Part shown: positions 23,410-34,289 of the stretch, piece by piece
How positions within the stretch are numbered: the stretch's first letter is position 1
Layout of the letters: each line of letters opens with the position of its first letter
From: Zeugodacus cucurbitae
Lineage: Eukaryota > Arthropoda > Insecta > Diptera > Tephritidae
Assembly: GCF_028554725.1 (NCBI RefSeq)
Contig: NC_071669.1
Location: 33,904,001-33,968,000 of the forward strand
Reading direction: 5' to 3'
DNA length: 64,000 nucleotides
Made by a program: the position numbers and the translations under genes
The notes under the pieces: generated by a model
What the model was told of the DNA's origin: nothing
The model's input: only the letters and a program-made list of their open reading frames with translations
The model's database searches: none

Positions 23410-25188
23410 CCCTGCAAGACAGGTGCCGGCGAATTCTCCGGTGAAATGCCAGGGAGCGGTACCCGCAGTTTCAATGAAAGTTTCTATGCCATTCTTAAGG
23501 GTGAATTGACAAAAGTACCCGAAACTATTGTGTACGTGTGATCGTTCATCCCTTTCTTGCACATTACATTCATCATTTAGCAATGTATATATACCTCTTG
23601 CACAATTTGGGGAATGGTATTGGTACCATCACGGGTGAAAGACCCAAAACTGCGAACGAAAACTCCACGTGCACTTTCAGTACTGCGACCCACAAAAGCC
23701 CAGAAACTATACCTTCTGTTTTCGGTTAGTTCTACCAAAATCCCAAATGAGAATTTAATAACAAAATCATTAATTATATTACATATTTATTGAAAATATC
23801 ATGTCATTTAGTTGTTTATTATTATATTTACTTTATACATATATTATCGTACTACACTATATACATATGTATAAAGTAGGTGAAAATGAATATTTGAACA
23901 ATTTTTGCTATCGGACAAAGGCTGGAGGAAGAGTGGAAAATGTCAAATACCCCGTGCGGTCTGGAACTGTAAACTGCGCACATTATATGAGGACTCTTTT
24001 GGTTTCTTTCGGAGTTTTTATAAGATCTGTTCTTTCCTTAATTTCACTAGTACTAGATTCATCTGGGAGGAGGGTTTCTATAAATTATATAGTATTAGAA
24101 TTTTTATAAAGTTTGTAATAAAAGTTGGTAATAATTACCTTATGTTTCAGGAATTCTAAATCTAACACGGCACCGTTCAAGTCTTAACATCCATGCTCTT
24201 GCTGTAGTATTTCCAATGAACTAATTTCGGTGAATTTATGTCATTGTAAAGCGATACAACAACGTTATGATTCCTCAATACAAGGTGAAAATAAATCAAA
24301 AAAGTCCTCCTAATTAAACATACAAAAAGTTTTTAAATTTCTATGAGCACAAACATTCATTAAATTTACCCTTTAATTTCTGTGTTTTAGCTGCTAATAG
24401 CACGGCCAAGTGCCGGTAAGCTCAAAGATACTGAAACTGCTTTGCCCTCTAGCTCATTGGCAAAACCCAGTTGACACACGTCGTGATAATAAAGGTTTAA
24501 TTGCACGCAAAAAAGTGACATTAAACGTAATAACTGGTGTGTGAATGATTTGTGTTCCATGTAGCAGCGTTTGCGTCCATAGTTCTGGATTTGCTTGCAG
24601 CACATATTCAATCGCTTCGAAAGTTCTACGCTGCTACAATAAGTGACACCAATAAGTTGGCGTACCTTTAACGCGGCATCTGAGGTTTGAAATATCTGTG
24701 TGGAAAATTAATTAGAATTTAAGGCAAGATAATATTATTATATTCAACAATTATTTACGTATTCAATGGTTTCGCCATTGATGTTGACCATTGTTGGCTT
24801 CTATTGCGTGCTTCGAATTGATAGTGCAATGAAGTATTACTGTAACACCCTCTTCAATTCCATATTTTGGCCTTAGAAAACTTTTATTTTACGTTTTACT
24901 TATGTATTTAAAAATGCGTGCTTCAATAATTTATTCTTTAATAGGCTGCAGATCACTGAATTAAATAAAACACGCAAAATAAAACTACACAAGCAACCAT
25001 GATATAGCTCAAAACAAAACTTGTTCAAACACGAGAACTTTGATTGTTTCTTTCTATCATTCAGGGTGCTGTATGAGAGAAGTGTTGAGTTAAATGTTTA
25101 TGCACAGTTTACCCTTTGTTGTGTATGTAGTGGCGTTATTAAAATTTCTTTGAATGTGTTGGAGTTTCAGTACCCATGACTTGCTGGG
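23410..25188 (-). repeat. Exon-bearing repeat unit X, copy 1
   Basis: This 1.8-kb unit is shared by copies at 34290-38272 (interrupted by an RTE) and 47935-49889. The ends are inverted: ccctgcaagacagg at the left against cccatgacttgctggg at the right. On the minus strand it looks like a spliced gene. An exon holds MVNINGETIEY, followed by gtaaat and an acceptor at ttttccacacag; the next exon opens IFQTSDAALKVRQLIGVTY and stays open to a stop near 24387. A further exon holds TEISSLEILQQEHGC, and the last (left-most) holds NDECNVQE and CQFALKNG-like text. I do not recognise the protein. Stops and shifts suggest a pseudogene in this copy. Confidence 0.6.
24387..24704 (-). pseudogene. Unrecognised exon of repeat unit X, copy 1
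   Basis: The minus-strand frame runs from the splice acceptor at about 24705 (IFQTSDAALKVRQLIGVTYC) through NMCCKQIQNYGRKRCYMEHK and LLRLMSLFCVQLNL to LPALGRAISS and a stop. A second frame over the same bases is also open for long (YVLQANPELWTQTLLHGTQ), so the true frame is uncertain. Copies 2 and 3 retain most of the first frame but differ at the carboxyl end. I cannot name a family. Confidence 0.4.
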
Positions 25189-25442
25189 GACATTTGTGTC
25201 AACATTAACCCAACAAAATATTTGTAGAAATCTGTTTGCATCCAAACTTATTCTCAACTGAAAATGTCACTTTTTGAGCCGAATTATCGACATTTGCACG
25301 GAATACGCATGCTGCCAGAAAGAATGGTAAAAAAAAATGGGCGGAAGCAAAGTTGTTGACCTATATTTTCTATTTTATTTATTTATTTTTGAAAAATCAT
25401 TTTGACAAAAAAATGCTGACATTGTTATACCCGACACACCCA
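25189..25442. other. No gene seen
   Basis: Non-coding sequence lies between repeat unit X and the RTE element. An 'atggtaaaaaaaaatgggcgg' block near 25335 is the only oddity. Confidence 0.4.
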
Positions 25443-28400
25443 TGTGGAGTGGCCAGAAACGATTCTTCTCCACATGGTTCAAGCAGCTCACGACTTCCGG
25501 TTTTAGACCAAGTATCCTCTGGGTAGCCAACAGACATCCGTTTGAAGGCGAGCTAAAGTGAGAAGGCGAAGTCCGCTTATGCGGTTGTGCGTAGGGCTTG
25601 GGACCCACCACATAAAAACGAAGTACCAATGAAAAATCTACGAAAGCCTCGGATGAGACACCACCCTTTTGATGACTACCCCTGCAAACGTTTTAAGGAT
25701 TATGATATAAGGGCATGCACCTGGAATGTCCGGACCCTTAATTGGGAAGATGCCTCTGCCCAGCTGGTTGATGTCCTCATACGACTCAAGGCTGACATCA
25801 CCGCCATCCAAGAAGTGCGATGGACGGGACAAGGACGGAAGAAGGTGGGTCCTTGTGACATCTACTACAGCGGCCATATAAAGGAGCGCAAATTTGGTGT
25901 TGGATTTGTGGTGGGAGAGAGACTCCGTCGCAGAGTCCTGGCATTCACCCCGGTGGATGAACGTCTTGCCACAATCCGCATCAAAGCGAGGTTCTTCAAC
26001 ATATCGCTGATTTGCGCCCACGCCCCAACGAAAGAGAAGGACGATGTGACCAAAGATGCTTTCTATGAGCGCCTAGAACGCACCTATGAGCGCTGCCCCC
26101 GCCACGATGTAAAAGTCGTGCTTGGCGATTTTAACGCCAGGGTGGGTTAAGAAGGTATCTTTGGCACAACAGTCGGAAAATTCAGCCCCCATGACGAAAC
26201 ATCGCCAAACGGCCTGAGGCTGATCGACTTCGCTGGGGCCCGAAATATGGTCGTCTGTAGTACCAGATTCCAGCATAAGAAAATACATCAAGCTACTTGG
26301 CTGTCTCCTGATCGAAACACGCGGAACCAAATCGATCACGTTGTGATAGACGGAAGACATGTCTCCTGCGTCTTAGACGTGCGTACGCTCCGAGGACCAA
26401 ATATAGACTCGGACCATTATCTGGTCGCAGCGAAGATACGCACCCGCCTCTGTGCAGCAAAGAATGCCCGTCAACAAACACAAGGAAGGTTGGACGTCGA
26501 AAAGCTGCAATCGCAACAGACAGCCACGAAATACTCTACTCGACTTGCACTCCTGCTCTCTGAGAGCACTCATCAGCATCTCGGTATAAGGGAACTGTGG
26601 AACGGCATCTCAAACTCACTGCGTACCGCTGCAGCCGAAACAATTGGTTTTCGGCAACGACAAAAAACAAGCTGGTACGATGAGGAGTGCCGTCTCGCAG
26701 CGGAGAGAAAACAGACTGCCTACCTCGCAACGTTGCAAACGACCACAACACGTGCGGGATGGGATAGATACCGAGAGCTGAAGAGGGAAGCGAGACGCAT
26801 CTGCAGACAAAAAAAGAAAGAGGCCGAAATGCGTGAGTACGAAGAGCTTGAGAAGCTGGCAGACAGAGGGAATGCTCGAAAATTTTATGAAAAAATGAAG
26901 CGACTTAACGAAGGTTTCAAGACCGGAGCATCCTCATGTAGAGACCAAGGTGGTAATCTGGTAACCGATGTCCAGGGCATACTGGGATTATGGAGGGAAC
27001 ACTTTTCCGACCTGCTGAATGGCAGTGAGAGTACAACACCAGGAGATGGCGAACCCCCAATCCCCCAATCGATGACGATGGAACAGATGTTCCATTACCC
27101 GACCATGAAGAAATTCGAATAGCAATTACCCGCTTGAAGAACAACAAAGCAGCGGGGGCCGATAGATTGCCGGCAGAACTATTCAAATACGGCGGCGAAG
27201 AACTGATAAGGTGCATGCATCAGCTTCTTTGCAGAATATGGTCGGAAGAAAGCATGCCTGACGATTGGAATCTCAGTGTGCTCTGCCCAATCCATCAAAA
27301 GGGAGATCCCACAATCTGCGCCAATTACCGTGGGATCAGCCTCCTAAATATCGCATACAAGGTTCTATCGAGCGTACTGTGTGAAAGACTAAAGCCCACC
27401 GTCAACAAACTGATTGGACCTTATCAGTGTGGCTTTAGACCTGGAAAATCGACAACTGACCAGATATTCACCATGCGCCAAATTTTGGAGAAGACCCGTG
27501 AAAAGAGGATCGACACACACCACCTTTTTGTCGATTTTAAAGCTGCTTTCGACAGCACGAAAAGGAGCTGCCTTTACGCCGCGATGTCTGAATTTGGTAT
27601 CCCCGCAAAACTAATACGGCTGTGTAAATTGACGTTGAGCAACAAAAGCTCCGTCATGATTGGGAAGGACCTCTCCAAGCCGTTCGATACCAAACGAGGT
27701 TTCAGACAAGGTGACTCACTATCGTGCGACTTCTTTAACCTGATGCTGGAAAAAATTATAAGAGCTGCAGAGCTAAACCGAGAAGGTACAATCTTCTACA
27801 AGAGTGTACAGCTGCTGGCGTACGCCGATGATATTGATATCATCGGAAGCAACAACCGCGCCGTTTGTTCTGCTTTTTCCCGCATGGATAAGGAGGCGAA
27901 GCGAATGGGTCTGGAGGTGAATGAGGACAAGACGAAATATCTCCTGTCATCAAACAAACAGTCGGCGCATTCGCGTCTTGGCTCCCACGTCACTGTTGAC
28001 AGTCATAACTTCGAGGTCGTAGATAATTTCGTATACCTGGGAACCAGCAACAACACGAACAATGTCAGCCTCGAAATCCAGCGCAGAATCACTCCTGCCA
28101 ACAGGTGCTACTTTGGACTAAGTGGGCAATTGAAAAGTAAAGTCCTCTCCCGACGAACCAAAATTAAACTCTACAAGTCGCTTATTATTCCCGTCCTGCT
28201 TTATGGTGCAGAAGCTTGGACGATGTCAACATCAGATGAGACGACACTAGGAGTTTTCGAGAGGAAAATTTTTCGCAAGATTTATGGTCCTCAGAACATT
28301 GGCAACGGCGAATACCGCAGACGATGGAACGATGTACGAGTTATACGACGACATTGACATAGTTCAGCGAATAAAAAGACAGCAGCTACGCTGGCTAGGT

Positions 28401-28621
28401 CATGTTGTCCGAATGAACGAAAACACTCCAGCCCTGAAAGTGTTCGATGCAGTACCCGCCGGAGGAAGCCGAGGAAGGGGAAGGCCCCGCTCCGTTGGAG
28501 GGACCAGGTGGAGAGCGACTTGGGATCTCCAACTGGCGCCGAACTGCGAAGGAGAGAGAGAGGTGGCGCACTATCGTCGATTCGGCTATAACCGGCTAAA
28601 CGGTTGCAACGCCAATCACAT
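25443..28621 (+). mobile_element. RTE-clade retrotransposon, near full length (copy E)
   Basis: This 3.2-kb plus-strand element begins slightly inside the usual 5' leader (gagtggccagaaacgattct) and ends with the family's 3' terminus (cgttgc, then caacgccaatcaca). gacacac occurs on both sides (near 25434 and 28630) and may be a short target duplication. It is the best-preserved copy in the window. Confidence 0.9.
25587..28599 (+). pseudogene. RTE polyprotein, copy E, lightly broken
   Basis: The frame opens MRRAWDPPHKNEVPMK. The endonuclease motifs TWNVRTLNW, IQEVRW and GDFNARVG are intact up to a single TAA at 26148-26150, where the other copies have AAA. The frame continues (26247-27122) through SDHY and the basic linker. 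A shift near 27060 leads to the RT block (27134-28357), with NYRGISLL, GFRPGKSTTDQ, FVDFKAAFDS, FRQGDSLSCDFFN and YADD all present. A 5-base deletion near 28335 causes the last shift, after which HVVRMNENTPALKVF ends at 28599. Three lesions separate it from an intact frame. Confidence 0.9.
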
Positions 28622-28945
28622 ACGTACATTGACACACATCGATTTGTAGTAAACTGAAATACCAACTTTGTTTCACAGACATCAGATATTTCAAAAAAAT
28701 GTAAACAGTAAAAGGTTTTGTATATAAGCTCTCACCTCGGTTTCTTACCTATTTGTTATAAGTTTTTACATTGTTATGTGTATACATTTCCCGTTTCTTG
28801 TGTGGATTTCTTCAAAATAAGTAAAATGAGGAAAATTCGAACATGACATTATATTTTTTTTGTAATGAGCTAAGACTTAATCACGACCTCTAGTCTTTGT
28901 TGTCCGTTGTCTTTCTTTCTGATTATGAAGGCGTTGGGAACGTTG
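28622..28945. other. No gene seen
   Basis: AT-rich sequence after the RTE end with no coding or repeat signal that I recognise. Confidence 0.4.
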
Positions 28946-29044
28946 AAAATATTATATTAGAAATATGCAAGCTCGCACTAGGGAGTCGAAGTCTGAACGT
29001 TCAACTCCCTAGTGCGAGCTTGCATATTTCTAATATAATATTTT
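28946..29044. repeat. Perfect 41-bp inverted repeat with 17-base loop
   Basis: The left arm 28946-28986 and right arm 29004-29044 are exact reverse complements (inner part aagctcgcactagggagt). The loop is 28987-29003. The outer arms are AT-rich and the inner ones balanced in base composition. Transcribed, it would form a 41-pair hairpin without a mismatch. Confidence 0.95.
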
Positions 29045-29547
29045 GTTGTTCCAGCCGCTGCACACGCTCCGTACTCAACTCTCAAGCGCGAACTTGGCAG
29101 GTTTTGAAACTCTTTGGAACGCGATTGCGATGCGAAGAGAATGACGTGCAAGACGATTTTCAGTAATTATTTCCAGAAAGTTGAGATTCCAGCAAAAAAT
29201 ATAGCCTATGTTACTCGGGGTGAATGTAGCTTTCCAATGGTGAAAGAATTTTTGAAATCGGCACAGTAGTTTTTGAGTTTATTCATTACAAAAATACATA
29301 CAAATCTTTCTTCTTTATAATAGTAGTATAGATAAATAAGTTATATAGTTTTGAATATTAATTGAATTAATAAACACCTTTATATTTACATATGAACTGA
29401 TTTTTTACTTATGTTGTGATGTTAATTGTTTTTGTTTTTCTGTTGTACTAGTTTACTAAATAAATTTGTTCATGAAAGAATCGGCATCGGCTTTGGCCAA
29501 AAATTGGGTATCGGTCGGACACTAGTTATTACATCACATTTTTTATT
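29045..29547. other. No gene; possible retroposon tail at 29165-29340
   Basis: The run near 29195-29280 (tagcctatgttactcgg, ctttccaatggtgaaag, cagtagtttttgagttt) followed by a cttctttataatagtagtat block resembles a tail sequence common in insect interspersed repeats, from memory. No open frame is seen. Confidence 0.35.
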
Positions 29548-29627
29548 TTTTTTTTATTACAATTGTACCTAGTATACTATGATTAAATACTAACAATAAT
29601 AATAATTAAAAGCTAAATGTTAGAGGA

Positions 29628-31351
29628 ATTCATTTGCTGCTACATTTGCTTTGCTAAGTCTGAAGGCCTCTTACGTTTCAGTCGGTTTTCTCGTTCAGCA
29701 GTACCGATGAGTCTGGATGCCTCTTCATTTACATGCTGTATAAGCCTCATTTCGTGAGTCTTTGCAAGTTTGGTTATTTCGTTTACTACTGAATTCACAC
29801 CAAGATCACGATTAAGGTCAGCAGATCTAACATACCAAGGAGAATTAACTATAATTCTAAGTACCTTATTTTGGAAGCGCTGAATGCAGGCAATACAGTT
29901 TTGACTTGAGCAACCCCACAGTTGAGCTCCATAGGCCCAAATTGGCTTTAGTACTTGATTATATACAAACAGCTTGTTTGCGATTGAAAGCGTGGACCGA
30001 CCAGATGGTAAAACTTAGCACGTTTTAAATCAAGCTCGCACCTTTTTTTCTTGACATGTTCTTTCCAGCGAAGCTTAGCATCTAGGTACTTAGCATTATT
30101 GTGATGTGGTATGGGATTACCATTTATATAAATGGGATGGTATGATGTTTTTTTTAAGTAAATTCTACGTGCATTGATTTAGAATCGTTTTATTTAATGT
30201 GCCACTTGGAAGCCCATTCAGTAATTGCATTGACCGCTGTTTGCACTCGAAGGGTAGATATTGAGGATGACTCTCCTGCTGCTAACAGGGCTGTGTCATC
30301 CGCAAATGTCGCTGTCACATAACTTCAGTCAGTGGGGTTATCACTTGTAAAAAGCAAGTTTCTTCTTCTTCTTTCCCGCTTCTATCGGTTGCAAGTTTGA
30401 GTATGCATCCTCTTGTTTTATGCAAAAGTATCTATATTTTAGGTTGGAAGCAATTATTTCGCAATATTGTTTGGGTAACATGCATTTCAATTTCAGTAGT
30501 AGACCCGAGACGTCTAAGAAGGCCGCCGAACAAACGTTTTTTTATCCATAGCATTTTCAACGAAATTAACGATTTGGTGTACCTGCCAATTGTTGAATGA
30601 TGATCACGAAAGCCGAACTGATGTACTGGTATAAGGTGTTTTCGATCTATTATTGATTTGAGCCTCTTTATGAGAACATTCTCGAAGAGTTTCTATTGAG
30701 ATGGCAGCAGCGCTATTGACCGGTAAGATGTGACATCATGTAGTGGTTTACCCGGCTTAGGTATCATAATAACTTCAGATACTTTCCAAAGCGGTGGAGC
30801 GCTGTTTAAAATGTTTACAATTTTTTTATACAATTCTTTGGTAGATTGCGTAATATCTCTCCGGTTATTAAATCAAACCCATGAACTTTTTTGAGCCTTG
30901 CGTTCCTGATAAGACTTTTAATTTCTTTACTAGTAACTGGAGAAATGACGAGAGGATCCAACCAACTATTTTCACAGTATAGCTTATGTCCATCGTTAGG
31001 TGTAAATGTGTTTCTCAAATGATTTGCAAATACTGCAGCTTTTTGTGCATTCGTTTTGGCCCATTTAGTTTCGTTTAATTTTATTGGTGCGACATGTTTT
31101 ATTTGTTTATTAATATTCCTTGCAACTTTCCAGAGCGAATAATCGGTAGTGAGTTTGGACAAATACGTTTTGAAGGAATAGTTTTTAAACTGTCTAATTT
31201 TTGTTCTTATTTCCGCTGTACATCTATTAACCTCAGTTTTGAGAGCAGCCGACCTAGTTTGCTGCCATCTTCGTCGAAGTTTGCGTTTATCCAGTATTTG
31301 GGATAACGGATTACTTGTTTGAACTGTATTTGTCTGACCTTGTTTAGCCAT
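29628..31351 (-). pseudogene. Jockey-type ORF2 remnant (linker + RT)
   Basis: The open part (31351-30815) reads from MAKQGQTN through LRRRWQQTRSAALKTEVNR and FKTYLSKLTTDYSLWKVARN to SLIRNARLKKVHGFDLITGE. That is the linker and RT entry of a Jockey-type protein (KK-x-HGFD for KKSPGHD). Downstream, frames shift repeatedly. IPKPGKPLHDVTSYRSIALL, HQFGFRDHHSTI and the thumb IKPIWAYGAQLWG-like block (LKPIWAYGAQLWGCSSQNC) remain readable, as does the closing IQRFQNKVLRIIVNSPWYV. The endonuclease domain is missing altogether. Confidence 0.78.
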
Positions 31352-31354
31352 TTG

Positions 31355-31838
31355 CGCAAATGTAAGTTTAGATGTTGATGGGAGGGGTCTTACTTACTCC
31401 TTTGTCCGCAACGGGGTTTTTCGCCTGATCATTGACATTCTCCTCAACTGTATTAGCATTCTTTTTGTCTCTAATTTTTTGCAGTTCTTTTGCAACGACA
31501 CAACCACGGTAGTTTGCAGGATGAGAATCGCTGCAGTTACAACATTTGGCAGGATCTGTTATTGAGGAGCGCTTCTTTTTGAGTATCCGTATTGTATAAT
31601 TCATCAACACTTACATTTGATGGTTTTGGTGCTGTACTAGCAGGCTTGCTTTTACTGGCTTTCAGTTCTTCATTTTCTTTTTTGAGTGCTATATTATCTT
31701 TGTGTAACTGATAACACATCGCTTCTAAGGTTTTAAGCCTTTCATTTACAAGAGAGTTAGCCTTTTGTAACTCTTTAATTGTATATAAACGTGCTTAGAC
31801 TATTTCTCGGCGTCACCTCATGTTGAGGTTCTGCCATT
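31355..31838 (-). pseudogene. Jockey-type ORF1 remnant
   Basis: A start MAEPQHEVTPRNS lies at about 31838. A frame with a coiled-coil-like stretch (YQLHKDNIALKKENEELKAS, 31719-31537) follows, then a jump to a zinc-knuckle block (CCNCSDSHPANYRGC, within 31610-31368) and the basic tail AKELQKIRDKK. The RNA-binding middle and the first knuckles are deleted. ORF1 runs almost straight into ORF2 because of the deletion. Confidence 0.7.
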
Positions 31839-31970
31839 TTTTGTTTTTAGCGATTTCCCTACTGGGTGTTAGCAACCTGTCGTTTGGTCGGTAATGCAGT
31901 TGGGAATAAAACTTTTTATTGTCAAATTAGGTTTTGTTAACAAATAAAATACTATATTTAAGGCTTAACA

Positions 31971-32108
31971 ATGGATTTGGATGAGATTTTTATTGAAGAA
32001 GTTCGTAATCGTCCTCTTCTGTACCATCTGGGGCATATCGATTATACAAATTTAATAATAAAAAAACTACGTTTGGAAGGGGCTTGTGGTCTACATAAAA
32101 TTGAGTAG
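31971..32108 (+). pseudogene. Short MADF-like ORF (45 residues)
   Basis: An ATG at 31971 opens 45 codons ending at TAG 32106-32108. The middle, FIEEVRNRPLLYHLGHIDYT, has the shape of the first helix of a MADF DNA-binding domain (usual form: LIE-x-V-x-x-RP-x-LY...DY). The rest of the domain, with its conserved tryptophans, is missing. It may be a first exon, a gene fragment, or the accessory protein of a PIF/Harbinger element. No downstream exon was found before the RTE sequence at 32250. Confidence 0.5.
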
Positions 32109-32249
32109 TAAGGCAAATTATAGAAAAACTGAATAAAATTCTGATGCGCAATTCCAACAATGAAACGATGTTCTGTATGATAATGCGTATGAGTTGCACG
32201 ACGACGTTGACAAAATTATATATGTATATACATATATATATTTGGCGTA

Positions 32250-33370
32250 GGAACCGACCTTAAATCTTGCGCAGAACCTTTCTCTCGAAAACCCCAAGAG
32301 TCGTCTCATCGGATGATGTCATCGTCCACGCTTCAGGGCCATACATCAGGAAGCTACTTGTAGAGTTTGATTTTGGTTCCTCGAGAGAGAACTTTACTTT
32401 TCTATTGCCTACTCAGTCCAAAGGACCACCTTTTGGCTAGAGTGATTCTGCGTTGGATTTCGAGACTGACATTGTTAGTGTTGGTAATACTGGTTCCCAA
32501 GTAGACGAAACTATCTACAACTTCAAAGTTATAACTGTCAATAGTGACGTGCGAACCAATACGTGTGTACGCTGACTGTTTGTTTGATGACAGGAGATAT
32601 TTCGTCTTGTCCTCATTCACCACCAGACCCATACGCTTCGCTTCTTTATCAAGTCTGGAAAAAGCAGAAAAAACGGCACGGTTGTTGCTTCCGATGATAT
32701 CAATATCATCGGCGTACGCCAGCAGCTATACATTCTTATAGAAGATTTTATCTTCTCTATTTAGCTCTGCAGCTCGTATTTTTTTCAGTAATGGATTGAA
32801 GAAGTCGCATGATAGTGAGTCAGATTGTGGGGTCTCCCTTTTTATGGATTGGGCGGAGCACACTTAGATTCCAATTGCCAGGCATGCTTTCTTCCGACAA
32901 AGAAGCTGATGAATGCGCCTTATCAGTTCTTCGCCGCTGTATTTGAATAGCTCGGCCGGTAATTCATCGCCCCCGCCGCTTTGTTGTTCTTCAAGCAGGC
33001 AATTGCTCATCGAATTTCTTCATGGTCGGGTAATGGAACATCTATTCCATCGTCATCGATTGGTGAATCGGGTTCGCCATCTCCTGATGTTGTACTTTCA
33101 TTGCCATTTAGCAGTTCGGAGAAGTGTTCCCTTCATAACCCCAGTATGCTCTGGACATCCGTTACCAGATTACATCCTCGGTCCCTGCATGATAATGCTC
33201 CGGTCTTGAAACCGTCTCAACTTTTCATAAAATTTTCGAGCAATACCCATGTCGGCCAGCTTTTCATACTCACGCATTTCGGCCTCTTTCATTTTACGTC
33301 TGCAAATGCGTCTCGCTTCCCTCTTGAGTTCTCGATATGTATCCCACCCCGAACGTTGACATATTTCAGC
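32250..33370 (-). mobile_element. Older RTE subfamily copy, internally deleted (copy F)
   Basis: Minus-strand RTE sequence is more diverged than copies A-C, E and G. The readable part (32632-32402) has NEDKTKYLLSSNKQSAYTRI and FEVVDSFVYLGTSITNTNNV, and the YADD region lies near 32700. A deletion near 32820 joins this to the region before RT. The basic linker follows up to about 33350. The 5' endonuclease half is absent. Confidence 0.75.
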
Positions 33371-33377
33371 TAATAAA

Positions 33378-33630
33378 AAAACAAGGGCTGCGCGTCATGT
33401 TGTTCGAATGAACGAAAGCGCTCCAGCTTTGAAAGTATTCTATGCAGTATCCGCTGGTAGAAGCTTAGGAAGAGCTTCCACTCCGTTGGAAAGACCAGGT
33501 GGAGAAGAACCTAGCTTCACTTGGTATTACCAGTTGCCGAAAAACTGGCAAAAGGAAGAATAAATGTCGCGCTATTGTAAACTCGACTATAACCGCGTAA
33601 GCGGTGCAATCACCAGTTAAGAAGAAGAAG
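33378..33630 (+). mobile_element. RTE 3'-end fragment in opposite orientation
   Basis: Plus-strand sequence matches the carboxyl end and 3' terminus of the older RTE subfamily (HVVRMNESAPALKVF-like, then cgactataaccgcgtaagcg). It abuts the 5' side of copy F head to head, so copy F and this fragment are in inverted orientation. Confidence 0.7.
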
Positions 33631-34289
33631 TAAATATACCTATATTTATACAGACATGTTCGCTCAAAAGGACAGTGACCAATTCCTACAGTATTTGGAA
33701 GCAGGCAAGTATTTAGGGAACTTGTGCTGCGATTGTGAGTCAAACACAAAACCAGGACACTTTTCCACTTTACCAGCGAAGATTACAGAAGCCGGAGTTC
33801 CGCTAAACATTGCGAATATAGGCCTATATCGACTTTGGTGTTTGTAAAAAATATATTTTTTATTGAACCAATACCTTATAAGAATTGAAAGCACTCGAAA
33901 TGTTTTGTTTTTACCTAAACACAGCCAATAAAGTCTGCGTTCACCCATTTCTTTCACAAAATTTTTTTATGAGAAGTAAAAGCACAAAGTAAATAAGTAA
34001 TTAAATTAAAATTTTTTACATCTAATTTTTCTTTACATTCATAAGATAAAAATACAAAAACAAAAAACATAGGCACCATAGCTTTGAAATATGTTACAAA
34101 ATCATTAAAAGTGATAAATTAAAGTAAATATTTTTTTGTATAACCATTTTGCTCTAAAACTACTACAAATTGGCATTGAATTTACCAACTTATCTATTTC
34201 CTCAGCTGTACTCTGTGACCATTATTCCTGCATAACAGCCCGCAAAGCCTGTTTACTAACTATTATGGCTAACGAAATTTTTTCTAATA
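33631..34289. other. No recognisable gene
   Basis: A 63-codon frame (33656-33847, MFAQKDSDQFLQYLEAGKYL at the start) is open on plus, and a longer one on minus overlaps it. Neither shows a known motif. The rest is AT-rich. Confidence 0.4.

Larger units (their letters stand above)
29548..31850 (-). mobile_element. Second Jockey-type retrotransposon, minus strand, deleted
   Basis: A T-rich run at 29541-29562 (poly(A) of the minus strand) starts the element. Going in its sense direction from about 31838, ORF1 pieces, a deleted endonuclease, and a decayed RT are seen. Its sequence differs clearly from the Jockey copy at 397-11858, so it is another family of the same clade. Confidence 0.75.

Noticed and set aside
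24387..24611. Assigning unit X exons to a named gene family
   Set aside because: Two frames are open over the same bases and I recognise neither; a name would be invention.
23304..25376. cttccgcc / ggcggaag blocks outside unit X copy 1 as terminal repeats of a larger element
   Set aside because: Match is short and not found around copies 2 and 3.
33656..33957. Overlapping plus and minus frames of 63 and 97 codons
   Set aside because: Neither shows a motif. Two open frames over the same bases suggest composition and not coding.
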